From Oscillospiraceae bacterium (GTDB lineage Bacteria > Bacillota > Clostridia > Oscillospirales > Acutalibacteraceae), in assembly GCA_031256825.1 (NCBI GenBank), contig JAIRPV010000036.1:1-64000 (forward strand): 64,000 nt of DNA, written 5' to 3'. Position numbers and translations under genes: made by a program. How positions within the stretch are numbered: position 1 is the first letter of the stretch; every line of letters begins with the position of its first letter. The notes under the pieces were generated by a model. It was not told the DNA's origin, made no database searches, and was given only the letters and a program-made list of their open reading frames with translations. Positions 32,690-40,562 of the stretch are shown here, piece by piece.

Positions 32690-33592
32690 ATGCCAACGCC
32701 AGAACAAGTGAAAAAGCATTCCTTCCGCAGCGCGGGCAAAGGGCTTTACCGCAGCGAGGACGTAGATCCTTATTTCAAAGAGGTAGCGCAGGCCTACGCT
32801 GCGGCGGCGGAGCACGAAGCCGAGCTGCAAAAGAGCAACGACGAACTTTACCAGCGGGTAGAGGCGCTTGCCAACGCGTTGAATCAGCTGCGCGCCGAGC
32901 GGGAACTGATCCAGAAGACGATGATTTTGGCCCAGAAGGCGGCGGACGAAATCAGCGGCCGCGCCAAAGAGGAAAGCGAAAAATTGACCGCCGGCGCGCG
33001 CGCCGAAGCGGAGCGCTTGCGCAAGGAGTCGCGCGAGGAGGCGGCAAAGCTGCTGGGGGCGGCGAAGGCCGAGGTGGATAAAATGCTGCTGGAAACGCAG
33101 GCGCAGGCAGAGAATATTCAGGCGCAGGCAAAAGCGCGGGCCGAGACCCTCTTTGAGGAGGCGCGCGCCAAAGCCCAGCAGGAATTGACCCGTATTTCTG
33201 GCGAGACACAGCGCGAGCAGCAGACGCTGCAACGGTTGCGGCAGGAGACGGCTGTGTTTCGCAATCGTTTGCTCGACTTGGTGAGCCGGCAGATGGAACT
33301 CATTGAGCAGATTGAGGAACCAATACAGGAGGCAGGGAACAGGAGACAGGGGACAGGGGAACGAATTGAGATGGCGAGCGCCTTGCCTGCTGAGGAGGCA
33401 GGGAGCAGGAGGCAGGAGGAACGAATTGAGATGGCGAGCGCTTTGCCTGCTGAGGAGGAAGGGAACAGGAGGCAGGAATCAGGGGAACGAGGCGAGACGG
33501 TCAACCCACCTCCTGCTGAAGCGCACGATATGTTCGCCGAATTGGAAGCGGCGCTGGGGCATTCAGAAGAAGGGTTTCAATTTGTAAAGTAA
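32690..33592 (+). CDS. divIVA: DivIVA-family polar/septal coiled-coil protein
   Basis: 300-residue DivIVA/GpsB-type protein that senses curved membrane at poles and septa. The N-terminal motif is KKHSFRSAGKGLYRSEDVDPYFKE. Long coiled coils follow (about 35-85 and 90-212, rich in Ala, Glu and Lys/Arg, ending VSRQMELIEQIEEP). The C-terminal 64 or so residues are an unusual insertion of three repeats of about 22 residues (GERIEMASALPAEE) before a short acidic tail. Follows sepF with 44 bases between; lspA begins 13 bases after it. The repeat tail is not part of the family core and probably varies between strains. Confidence 0.92.
   Translation: MPTPEQVKKHSFRSAGKGLYRSEDVDPYFKEVAQAYAAAAEHEAELQKSNDELYQRVEALANALNQLRAERELIQKTMILAQKAADEISGRAKEESEKLTAGARAEAERLRKESREEAAKLLGAAKAEVDKMLLETQAQAENIQAQAKARAETLFEEARAKAQQELTRISGETQREQQTLQRLRQETAVFRNRLLDLVSRQMELIEQIEEPIQEAGNRRQGTGERIEMASALPAEEAGSRRQEERIEMASALPAEEEGNRRQESGERGETVNPPPAEAHDMFAELEAALGHSEEGFQFVK
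33327..33518 (+). repeat. Three 60-66 bp in-frame tandem repeats in divIVA
   Basis: Units at 33327-33392 (66 bp), 33393-33452 (60 bp) and 33453-33518 (66 bp). Each starts with a purine-rich AGGAGG(C/A)AGGGA stretch of GGGAACAGGAGACAGG character and ends CCTGCTG. Units 1 and 2 share the segment coding RIEMASALPAE almost exactly; unit 3 is diverged. Base composition differs visibly from the flanking gene. Confidence 0.88.
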
Positions 33593-33605
33593 GGAAAGGC
33601 GGTCT

Positions 33606-34136
33606 ATGCAAAAAAGGAAGAAGTTGATTTTAAGGCTGAAGTTTTGCCTGCGCCTGGCGGCTATCGCCATGGCCGCAGGCTTGGTTGTGCTGGATCAGTA
33701 CATAAAAGCGGTCGCGGTGCGGATGCTGAAGCCACAGGGCGCAATGCAGTTGGTGCGCGGCGTGTTGGGGCTGCAATATACAGAAAACACGGGCATTTCG
33801 TTTAGCCTGTTTGAAGATTCCATGGTGATGATGTGGGTGGTTACCATTGTTACGTCGGCGGTGATGCTGGCGGGGGTGCTGCTCATTCTTTCGGGGCGGC
33901 TGCGGCAAGCGTCGCCGCTGTGCGCCGCTGCGCTCATCATAGCGGGCGGCACGGGCAACCTGCTTGATCGCCTGTTGCGCGGGTTTGTTGTGGATTACCT
34001 TGAGTTTTTGTTTGTACGCTTTGCCGTGTTTAATTTTGCCGATATCTGCATTGCCGGCGGCGTTGCGTGGCTGACCATCTGGATGATTTGGGAGGAAGCG
34101 CAGCACAGGAAGGCGGGGAAAAAATCAGAGAAATGA
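33606..34136 (+). CDS. lspA: Signal peptidase II (lipoprotein signal peptidase)
   Basis: 176-residue integral membrane aspartic peptidase cleaving lipidated signal peptides; ZnuA in this window would be a client. Four membrane segments; conserved VVLDQYIKAV, TENTGISFSLF, GGTGNLLDRLLRGFVVDYLEF (first catalytic Asp) and FNFADICIAGG (second catalytic Asp). The stop overlaps the rluD start in an ATGA, suggesting coupled translation. The lspA-rluD pair after division genes is typical for Firmicutes. Confidence 0.97.
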   Translation: MQKRKKLILRLKFCLRLAAIAMAAGLVVLDQYIKAVAVRMLKPQGAMQLVRGVLGLQYTENTGISFSLFEDSMVMMWVVTIVTSAVMLAGVLLILSGRLRQASPLCAAALIIAGGTGNLLDRLLRGFVVDYLEFLFVRFAVFNFADICIAGGVAWLTIWMIWEEAQHRKAGKKSEK

Positions 34137-35083
34137 CAGAGGCTGCCGATTTTATGGGGCTGCGGGCGGATGAGGAACGATTGCGCTTCACTGTGCCGGA
34201 GGAATTCGGCGGCGAACGGCTTGACGTGACGCTGGCGGGGCTGCTGCGGCGCTCGCGCAGTTTTGCGCAACAGATGCTGGCCCGGGGCGATGTGCTGCTC
34301 AACGGGCTTCCCGTAAAAAAGAGCGCAGTGTTAAACGAAGGCGACGTGCTGGCTTGCCGCCTGGAGGAACCGAGACTGCTGGCGGCCCGGCCGGAGGATA
34401 TTCCGCTGGATGTGCGCTACGAAGACGGCGACCTGCTGGTGATCAACAAGCCGCAGGGCATGGTGGTACACCCCGCGCCCGGCCACCTGGATCACACGCT
34501 GGTCAACGCGCTGCTCTGGCATTGCAAAGGGCAGCTGTCGGGCATCAACGGGGTCATTCGCCCCGGTATTGTGCACCGGATTGACAAAGACACCAGCGGG
34601 CTGCTGGTGGTGGCGAAAAATGACTTTGCGCATGCCGGGCTGGCGGAGCAGATTGCCGCGCACACGTTTACACGCGAATACCGGGCGGTGGCGCACGGCG
34701 TTTTAAAAGAGCCGAGCGGCACGGTTGACGCGCCGATTGGCCGCAGCGAAAAAGACCGCAAGCGCATGGCTGTTACTGCAAAAAACGGCAAGCCCGCCCG
34801 CACGCACTACGAATGCCTGGCGCAGGGCGAACAATTTGCCCTGCTGAAGCTGACGCTTGAAACCGGGCGTACGCACCAGATCCGCGTGCACATGGCGCAT
34901 GTGCGGCACCCCGTGGCGGGCGATCCTGTGTATGGGCCGCAGCCCCCGGCGAAAGGCCTTGCCGGGCAATGTTTGCACGCGCAAAAGCTGGGATTTTTGC
35001 ACCCGCGCACGGGGAATTATATGGAGGTGCAGGCGGAACTGCCGGATTGGTTCGAGGCGTTTTTGGATAAAAAGTTGTGCTGA
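34133..35083 (+). CDS. rluD: RluA-family 23S rRNA pseudouridine synthase
   Basis: 316-residue pseudouridine synthase. An N-terminal S4 RNA-binding domain (about 20-80, ERLDVTLAGLLRRSRSFAQ) is followed by the catalytic domain with HRIDKDTSGLLVVAKN, catalytic Asp151, and the conserved GRTHQIRVHMAHVRHPVAGD. RluD-like enzymes usually modify helix 69 of 23S rRNA, but Firmicute paralogs are hard to separate by eye. The start ATG is the one overlapping the lspA stop by 4 bases; the reading frame extends upstream but only inside lspA. Confidence 0.93.
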   Translation: MTEAADFMGLRADEERLRFTVPEEFGGERLDVTLAGLLRRSRSFAQQMLARGDVLLNGLPVKKSAVLNEGDVLACRLEEPRLLAARPEDIPLDVRYEDGDLLVINKPQGMVVHPAPGHLDHTLVNALLWHCKGQLSGINGVIRPGIVHRIDKDTSGLLVVAKNDFAHAGLAEQIAAHTFTREYRAVAHGVLKEPSGTVDAPIGRSEKDRKRMAVTAKNGKPARTHYECLAQGEQFALLKLTLETGRTHQIRVHMAHVRHPVAGDPVYGPQPPAKGLAGQCLHAQKLGFLHPRTGNYMEVQAELPDWFEAFLDKKLC

Positions 35084-35173
35084 TACTGGCGGCTACTCTT
35101 TTTGCACGGCGCAAATACCCCAAACACGCGGACAAAACCGCGCAATATTTATCATTTGAAACAGGAGGACAAT

Positions 35174-36025
35174 ATGACACCAACCCGCAACTTGGAACTG
35201 CAACGCCTGGCTTGCAAGATACGCATGGGCGTGGTAGAGGGCGTTTATCACGCCAAAGCAGGGCACCCCGGCGGATCGCTTTCGGCGGCGGAGCTGCTGA
35301 CGTATCTCTATTTTGAGGCGATGAACATTGACCCGCAAAACCCCAAATGGGAGGGCCGCGACCGCTTTGTGCTCAGCAAAGGGCACGCCGCGCCCGTGCT
35401 TTATGCCGCGCTGGCGCACCGTGGTTTTTTCCCTGTGGAAGAACTGAAAAGCCTGCGTAAAAATGGCTCGCGCTTGCAGGGCCACCCCAGCATGAAGCTT
35501 TGCCCGGGGGTGGACATGAGCACGGGATCGCTGGGGCAGGGGATTTCCGCGGCTGTTGGCATGGCCCTGGGAGCGAAACTGAGCGGCGGCGACAGGATGA
35601 CCTACGCGCTGCTGGGCGACGGCGAGCTGGAAGAAGGGCAAGTTTGGGAGGCAGCGATGTTTGCCGCCGCGAAGGGGCTGGATCATCTGGTGGCGTTTGT
35701 TGACAACAACAACCTGCAAATCGACGGCACTGTGGAAGAGGTCAACTCCCCTTATCCGATACCGGAAAAATTTGCGGCGTTCGGATGGAATGTGATTGAA
35801 ATCGACGCGCACAGCTTTGAACCGCTGGAAGCGGCCATTGCGCGGGCAAAACAATACAACGGCAAACCCACGGCGGTGATCATGAAGAGCGTGAAGGGCA
35901 AGGGAGTGAGCTTTATGGAAAACCAGGTGGGTTGGCACGGCGTTGCGCCCAACGCGGAACAATACGCGCAGGCAATGCAAGAACTGCAAGCTTCTTTGGC
36001 GGCGCTGGAAGGGGGGGCTGCGTAA
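35174..36025 (+). CDS. Transketolase, N-terminal subunit
   Basis: 283-residue TPP-binding half of a split transketolase, moving two-carbon units in the non-oxidative pentose phosphate pathway. The TPP motif GDGELEEGQVWEAAMFAA ending in VDNNNLQ is clear, together with GHPGGSLSAAELL near the start and SKGHAAPVLYAAL. It starts at 35174 behind AGGAGG; an upstream in-frame ATG has no site. Its stop overlaps the partner gene start in TAATG, giving a coupled 1:1 product. Split transketolases are common in Clostridia and archaea. Confidence 0.95.
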   Translation: MTPTRNLELQRLACKIRMGVVEGVYHAKAGHPGGSLSAAELLTYLYFEAMNIDPQNPKWEGRDRFVLSKGHAAPVLYAALAHRGFFPVEELKSLRKNGSRLQGHPSMKLCPGVDMSTGSLGQGISAAVGMALGAKLSGGDRMTYALLGDGELEEGQVWEAAMFAAAKGLDHLVAFVDNNNLQIDGTVEEVNSPYPIPEKFAAFGWNVIEIDAHSFEPLEAAIARAKQYNGKPTAVIMKSVKGKGVSFMENQVGWHGVAPNAEQYAQAMQELQASLAALEGGAA

Positions 36026-36969
36026 TGGAAAAGAAGAGCATCGCCACCCGCGAGGCCTATGGCGCGGCGCTGGTGGAATTGGGAAAGCGCAACGACAAAC
36101 TGATTGTGCTCGACGCCGACCTGGCCGCCGCCACGAAGACCGGGGCGTTTAAAAAAGCTTTGCCGGAGCGCTTTTTTGACTGCGGCATTGCCGAGTGCAA
36201 TATGATGGGCGTGGCCGGGGGGCTGAGCACAATGGGGTATACGGTGTTCGCCAGCACCTTCGCCATGTTCGCGGCGGGCCGCGCCTTTGAGCAGGTGCGC
36301 AACACCATTGGCTACCCGCATCTGAACGTCAACATTGGCGCAACGCACGCAGGCATTTCGGTTGGCGAAGACGGCGCGAGCCACCAGTGCTGCGAAGACA
36401 TTGCCCTGATGCGAACCATTCCCGGGATGGTGATTATCAACCCGGCGGACTACCAGGAGGCCTACAAGGCTGTGTTTGCGGCGGCGGCCTGGGATGGCCC
36501 GGTTTATTTGCGCTTTGGGCGGCTGGCTGTGCCGCAGATGTTCGACGAGAACTATAAGTTTGAGATTGGTAAGGGCGTGCAGCTGCGCGCGGGGAAAGAT
36601 GTGACGATTGTTGCCACGGGACTGATGGTCAACGAAGCGCTGATGGCCGCGCAGCTGCTGCAAGAGGAAGGGCTGGACGCGCGCGTGTTGAATATGGCAA
36701 CGATCAAGCCGCTGGATTTGGAAATCATCACGAAAGCGGCGCGGGAAACCGGCGCGCTGGTTACGGCGGAAGAGCATAGCGTGATTGGCGGCCTGGGCGG
36801 AGCTGTGGCCGAGGCGCTCAGCGAAAGCTGCCCGACGCCGGTGCTGCGCGTGGGCGTGAAAGACAAATTTGGCGGCAGCGGCCCGGCGGCGGAGATGCTC
36901 CATGTTTATGGCCTGGATGCGGCGCATATTGCGGCGAAGGCGAAAGCGGCCATAGCGATGAAAGCGTAA
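36025..36969 (+). CDS. Transketolase, C-terminal subunit
   Basis: 314-residue pyrimidine-binding and C-terminal half of split transketolase, partner of the preceding gene. ATREAYGAALVELGKRNDKL and FDCGIAECNMMGVAGGLSTM hold the conserved Glu contacting the TPP aminopyrimidine. GATHAGISVGEDGASHQ is the PYR-domain loop, and TAEEHSVIGGLGGAVAE marks the C-terminal domain. The ATG shares a base with the upstream stop. A DXS-like or other two-subunit ketolase is less likely given the family-typical lengths. Confidence 0.95.
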   Translation: MEKKSIATREAYGAALVELGKRNDKLIVLDADLAAATKTGAFKKALPERFFDCGIAECNMMGVAGGLSTMGYTVFASTFAMFAAGRAFEQVRNTIGYPHLNVNIGATHAGISVGEDGASHQCCEDIALMRTIPGMVIINPADYQEAYKAVFAAAAWDGPVYLRFGRLAVPQMFDENYKFEIGKGVQLRAGKDVTIVATGLMVNEALMAAQLLQEEGLDARVLNMATIKPLDLEIITKAARETGALVTAEEHSVIGGLGGAVAEALSESCPTPVLRVGVKDKFGGSGPAAEMLHVYGLDAAHIAAKAKAAIAMKA

Positions 36970-37004
36970 CTTTGCGCCGGCAGCGTTGAACACCCGGAGG
37001 GGAA

Positions 37005-38855
37005 ATGAACGTTCCAAAGTTAAAACCGAAAGGGATTGCTGCGATTGCGGCGGGCGCGCTGGCGCTCGCCGCTGTGGTGATTTTTCTTATTTTGCGCGGC
37101 GGAACGGGCGCGCAGGCCGACGACTTTGCGGTGCTCTATGCCAAGGGCAGCCAAAACATTTATCTGGCCACGCCCGACGGGCAGTTTGCCTTGCGCGCCA
37201 AAGAAACCCGGCAGCAGTGGTTCAGCCCCGACGGAGCGTATTTATACTACGACGCGGTGACGGATGACAGCGAGGGAAGCACAATCTATCTTTGCCTGCT
37301 GGGGCAGTCCGATTCGCGCAAAGAGGGCGGCAAAGCGATTGCCAAGGGAGCGGGCAACTGGGCCGCGGCGGGCGGCTACGCGGTCTATGTGGAAGGCAAG
37401 GCCCGCCGGTTGCAGTGCTACAACGCCGCGCGCGAGACAACGCAGGAGCTGGCCTCCGGCCTGGAAGAACTCTATGCCGCGTGCGGGCAAAGCGCGTTTT
37501 TTTTCACCAAGAGAGAGGGCGACGAGGCGGTTCTGTTCCGCTGCGTTATGGGGCAGCGACCGGAGCGCATGGCCGCAAATGTGGAAGATTTGCACTTTTT
37601 TGCGGACGAGACGCAGGCGATGCTCTGGTATCAGTCGCTTTCGCCCGCCGGCGCGCCGGCGCTTTATGCCATGGGAGCTACCGGCGGCGCGGCGCTGATC
37701 ACCGAGGAGCCTGTGAAGGTTTTCTTTGAGGACTATCGGCTGGGCGGCAATCTTTATTTTCTCAAGCGTGGGCAAACGGCGCAGCCGCTGACTGTGACGG
37801 TGGAAGATCGGCAGCAGGAGTCCGACGCGGCGCTGAAAAAGCCGGAGGAGAGCGACTATCTGGTCACATTTTTCGGGCGTTTTGGCAGACGGCTTTTTGG
37901 TGATGGCGGATACAGCACTGCGCTGGCGCAATACAACGAAAAACTGGAACGCGATAAAGTGCGCGCCTCGGTGAAAGCCGCGCTGGAGGAATTGCCCGAC
38001 GGCTTTACGGCGATGGATTGCTGTGTGTATGACGGCGTGAGCGAGCGGTTGCTGGCCACAGGCATCAGTGAATCCGGGCTGGCGGCTATGCGGCCGATGG
38101 ATCGCCCGGCGGCGGTATTCAAGCGCGAACGGATGGACGAAAGCGACCCCACGCGCACGGTTGCGCTGGATGTGCTTGTGACAATTTATCGCAATGGCGG
38201 GGATCAGGCGGTGCGCGAGGCCCTGACGGCGCTGATGACGCGCGAAGGCACGGAGGATTTGAGCTATTCGCTGGCAATGCTGCAAGGCGACGACAAGCCC
38301 AGCGAGGTGCCGCTGGAGCAAAGTTTTGGGCAAAACGAGTTCTACGTGCTCTTTCCGCCGGGGCAGGAGCGCATGCTGTACCTTGACAGAGGCGCGGCGG
38401 GGGCAAATGGGGCGCTTTACAGCTATGACCTGATGAATTATGGCGTTTCAGAGCGCCGGCTTGCGGACACAGATGTGACTGATATTCTCCTTTCGGACGA
38501 TGTGCTCTATTACCGCAAGCAGTCGCCCGACAAGCACAGCACGCTTTCGGCGTATATCGACGGGAAAACGGTGCGCTTGATGAACAATGCCGACGCCTAT
38601 TTTGTGGGACGGGATGGCATGGCTTTCGCGATTTGCAATGTGAAAGACGATGCGGGAACGCTTTATGCCATGGCGCCAGACGGAAAAAATCAACCAATCT
38701 TGCTGGCGGAGCAGGTTAGAGTTGGCAGCGCAAAGGCGGGCGGCCACGCTGCATGGCTGGCTCATTGGCGCGAGGGCAGCGGCGAACTGCAAACCGGCAG
38801 AAAAGCGGCCAAGACGCTGGACGTTGGTGTGACGGAAATTCTCAAATCTCGCTAA
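37005..38855 (+). CDS. Membrane-anchored beta-propeller-like protein, unknown
   Basis: 616 residues. One N-terminal membrane helix (about 12-31) anchors an outward-facing domain of many short beta segments: repeats such as NIYLATPDGQF, AYLYYDAVTD, FFFTKREGD and ALYAMGATGG suggest WD40/TolB-like blades. A helical insert (about 290-400) with DYLVTFFGRFGRRLFG separates it from a second blade-like region (ALYSYDLMNYG, TLYAMAPDGKNQP). I do not recognise a named family. GGAGGGG lies just before the ATG; the split transketolase ends 35 bases upstream. Compare the 43605-44738 gene, another extracytoplasmic propeller-like protein. Confidence 0.7.
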   Translation: MNVPKLKPKGIAAIAAGALALAAVVIFLILRGGTGAQADDFAVLYAKGSQNIYLATPDGQFALRAKETRQQWFSPDGAYLYYDAVTDDSEGSTIYLCLLGQSDSRKEGGKAIAKGAGNWAAAGGYAVYVEGKARRLQCYNAARETTQELASGLEELYAACGQSAFFFTKREGDEAVLFRCVMGQRPERMAANVEDLHFFADETQAMLWYQSLSPAGAPALYAMGATGGAALITEEPVKVFFEDYRLGGNLYFLKRGQTAQPLTVTVEDRQQESDAALKKPEESDYLVTFFGRFGRRLFGDGGYSTALAQYNEKLERDKVRASVKAALEELPDGFTAMDCCVYDGVSERLLATGISESGLAAMRPMDRPAAVFKRERMDESDPTRTVALDVLVTIYRNGGDQAVREALTALMTREGTEDLSYSLAMLQGDDKPSEVPLEQSFGQNEFYVLFPPGQERMLYLDRGAAGANGALYSYDLMNYGVSERRLADTDVTDILLSDDVLYYRKQSPDKHSTLSAYIDGKTVRLMNNADAYFVGRDGMAFAICNVKDDAGTLYAMAPDGKNQPILLAEQVRVGSAKAGGHAAWLAHWREGSGELQTGRKAAKTLDVGVTEILKSR

Positions 38856-38888
38856 CAGGACAACGCGGCAACGCGACGATGGGAGGGG

Positions 38889-39299
38889 ATGAGCACGCGC
38901 AAGGGCGATTATTTCCGCACCGTGCGGTTTGGCGGCTTCCACAGAGAAGACGTTATGCAATACATTGAAGCGCTGGAGCAGCGCTATCAGGCGCAAGGGC
39001 ATGCGCTGGAAGAGCAGACGCGGCGGCTGAAAGAGGCGCGGAGCGGGCTGCTGCGTTGGATGGGCGCGGCGCGGTTGGAGCGGCGGCGCGGTTTGGCGGC
39101 GCGGCAGGTGCAGCGCGAACTGGACGCTTTTCAGCGGCAGTTGCAGGCGGCGCAGACCCTGGCGCAAGAAATTGAAGACGAAAACCGCTTTTTGCGCAAG
39201 CGCATTCGGGTGTTAGAAGACGAGCCCAGAGTGGAGCCGCCCAGCGTGCCGTTGGAGCAGTTGACGTTTGAGCTGTTTTTGGAAGGCCTTGAGGACTGA
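38889..39299 (+). CDS. Small DivIVA-like coiled-coil protein
   Basis: 136 residues. The N-terminus (DYFRTVRFGGFHREDVMQYIEAL) resembles the DivIVA lipid-binding motif, and the rest is coiled coil rich in Arg, Glu, Gln and Ala (about 24-105), ending EQLTFELFLEGLED. It may be a division- or curvature-associated accessory of the DivIVA type. The ribosome site GGGAGGGG ends directly at the ATG, an unusually short spacing, so the start could be slightly wrong. It lies between the anchored propeller protein and the fumarase-like gene. Confidence 0.7.
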   Translation: MSTRKGDYFRTVRFGGFHREDVMQYIEALEQRYQAQGHALEEQTRRLKEARSGLLRWMGAARLERRRGLAARQVQRELDAFQRQLQAAQTLAQEIEDENRFLRKRIRVLEDEPRVEPPSVPLEQLTFELFLEGLED

Positions 39300-39319
39300 C
39301 GGAGGAGAAGATATTTCAC

Positions 39320-39859
39320 ATGAAACTTCACAGCTCTGAACTGGAAGAGCGGGCAGCGGTTTTGCACGCGGGCGATCGCATATTGCTCAGCGGCCCGGTT
39401 TATACTGCCCGCGACGCCGCGCACAAGCGCATCATCGCGCTGCTCAACGAAAACAAAGCTCCGCCGTTTGAACTCAGCGGAGCGTGCATTTATTATGCGG
39501 GGGCAACGCCAACCCCTCCCGGCGCTGTGATCGGCAGCTGCGGGCCCACCACTTCCGGCCGGATGGATCCTTTTACGCCGCGCCTGCTGGGTTTGGGGCT
39601 GCGCGCGATGATTGGCAAGGGCGAGCGCAGCGCGGAAGTTTGCCGCGCGATACAAGAGCACGGCGCGGCATATTTTTGCGCCATTGGCGGGGCGGGGGCG
39701 CTGGCCGCGCGCTGCATTGCGGCTTGCGAGGAAATTGCTTTTTCTGATTTGGGCTGCGAAAGCATCAAGCGACTCGAACTGCGCGAGTTCCCGCTGATTG
39801 TTGCGGTGGATTCTTGCGGCGGAAATTTATTCCAGGGGAACGTGAAAAATGGCGCTTGA
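39320..39859 (+). CDS. Orphan class I fumarate hydratase beta domain
   Basis: 179 residues matching the C-terminal (beta) subunit of Fe-S class I fumarase/L-tartrate dehydratase: GDRILLSGPVYTARDAAHKR, then GATPTPPGAVIGSCGPTTSG, RMDPFTPRLLGLGLRAMIGK and the IGGAGALAARCI strand. The beta subunit completes substrate binding, but the [4Fe-4S] cluster sits in the alpha subunit, and no alpha gene is in this window; the gene before is a coiled-coil protein. The partner may be encoded elsewhere, or the protein has another role. Length is normal for a beta subunit. Confidence 0.9.
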   Translation: MKLHSSELEERAAVLHAGDRILLSGPVYTARDAAHKRIIALLNENKAPPFELSGACIYYAGATPTPPGAVIGSCGPTTSGRMDPFTPRLLGLGLRAMIGKGERSAEVCRAIQEHGAAYFCAIGGAGALAARCIAACEEIAFSDLGCESIKRLELREFPLIVAVDSCGGNLFQGNVKNGA

Positions 39860-39877
39860 ACAAGAGAGCAATGTTGG

Positions 39878-40561
39878 CTAGCTGCGCGTAAAATCTTCGA
39901 CCACCCTGCCGTCGTGAATGCGAATCACGCGGCGGGCTTCTTCGGCGATGTCGTTATCGTGGGTGATCAGAATGACGGTGCGGCCCTCGTCGTTGAGCTC
40001 GTGCAGCAGGCGCATGACGTCGTGGCTCGTTTTGCTGTCGAGATTGCCGGTGGGTTCGTCGGCCAGGAGAATGGGCGGGCGGGCGGCCACAGCCCTGGCG
40101 ATGGCGGCGCGCTGCTGCTGCCCTCCGGACATCTGCGCGGGCCGATGGTTGGCCCGCTTTTGCAGACCAACGCGCGCGAGGGCCTCTTTTGCCAGCTGTT
40201 CGCGTTCTTCGCGTTTCATCCCGCGATAAATCAGCGGAAGTTCTACATTCGCTTGCGCGGTCAGGCTCGAAATCAGGTTAAATCCCTGGAAGATGAAACC
40301 GATGTGCCGGTTGCGGATTTCGCTGAGTTCGTCGTCGCTGAGCGACGAAACGTTGTGCCCTTGCAGGTGGTAGGTGCCGCTGGTGCATTCGTCGAGCAGG
40401 CCCAGCATGTTCATCAGGGTTGATTTTCCGGAGCCGGAATGCCCAATAATTGCCACAAACTCGCCCTCGTCGATACTGAGGCTCACGCCATCCAGCGCGC
40501 GCACCTCGTTTTCGCCGGGGTTATATATTTTATACATATTATGGATTTCGATCAATGGCAT
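39878..40561 (-). CDS. MacB-type ABC transporter ATPase
   Basis: 227-residue ATPase of the MacB/LolD (FtsE-like) class. Walker A GHSGSGKST at 40-48, signature MSGGQQQRAAIARA, Walker B ILLADEPTGNLDSKTS and switch His in LITHD are intact. Such ATPases drive mechanotransmission to the partner permease rather than classical transport. It is convergent with the fumarase-like gene and follows the permease gene with one base between; with the adaptor it makes a three-gene efflux or export set. Confidence 0.95.
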   Translation of the reverse strand: MPLIEIHNMYKIYNPGENEVRALDGVSLSIDEGEFVAIIGHSGSGKSTLMNMLGLLDECTSGTYHLQGHNVSSLSDDELSEIRNRHIGFIFQGFNLISSLTAQANVELPLIYRGMKREEREQLAKEALARVGLQKRANHRPAQMSGGQQQRAAIARAVAARPPILLADEPTGNLDSKTSHDVMRLLHELNDEGRTVILITHDNDIAEEARRVIRIHDGRVVEDFTRS

Positions 40562-40562
40562 A

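Noticed and set aside
33327-33518. Insertion sequence or integron explanation for the divIVA repeats
   Set aside because: No terminal inverted repeats, target duplication or transposase; they are in-frame tandem units.
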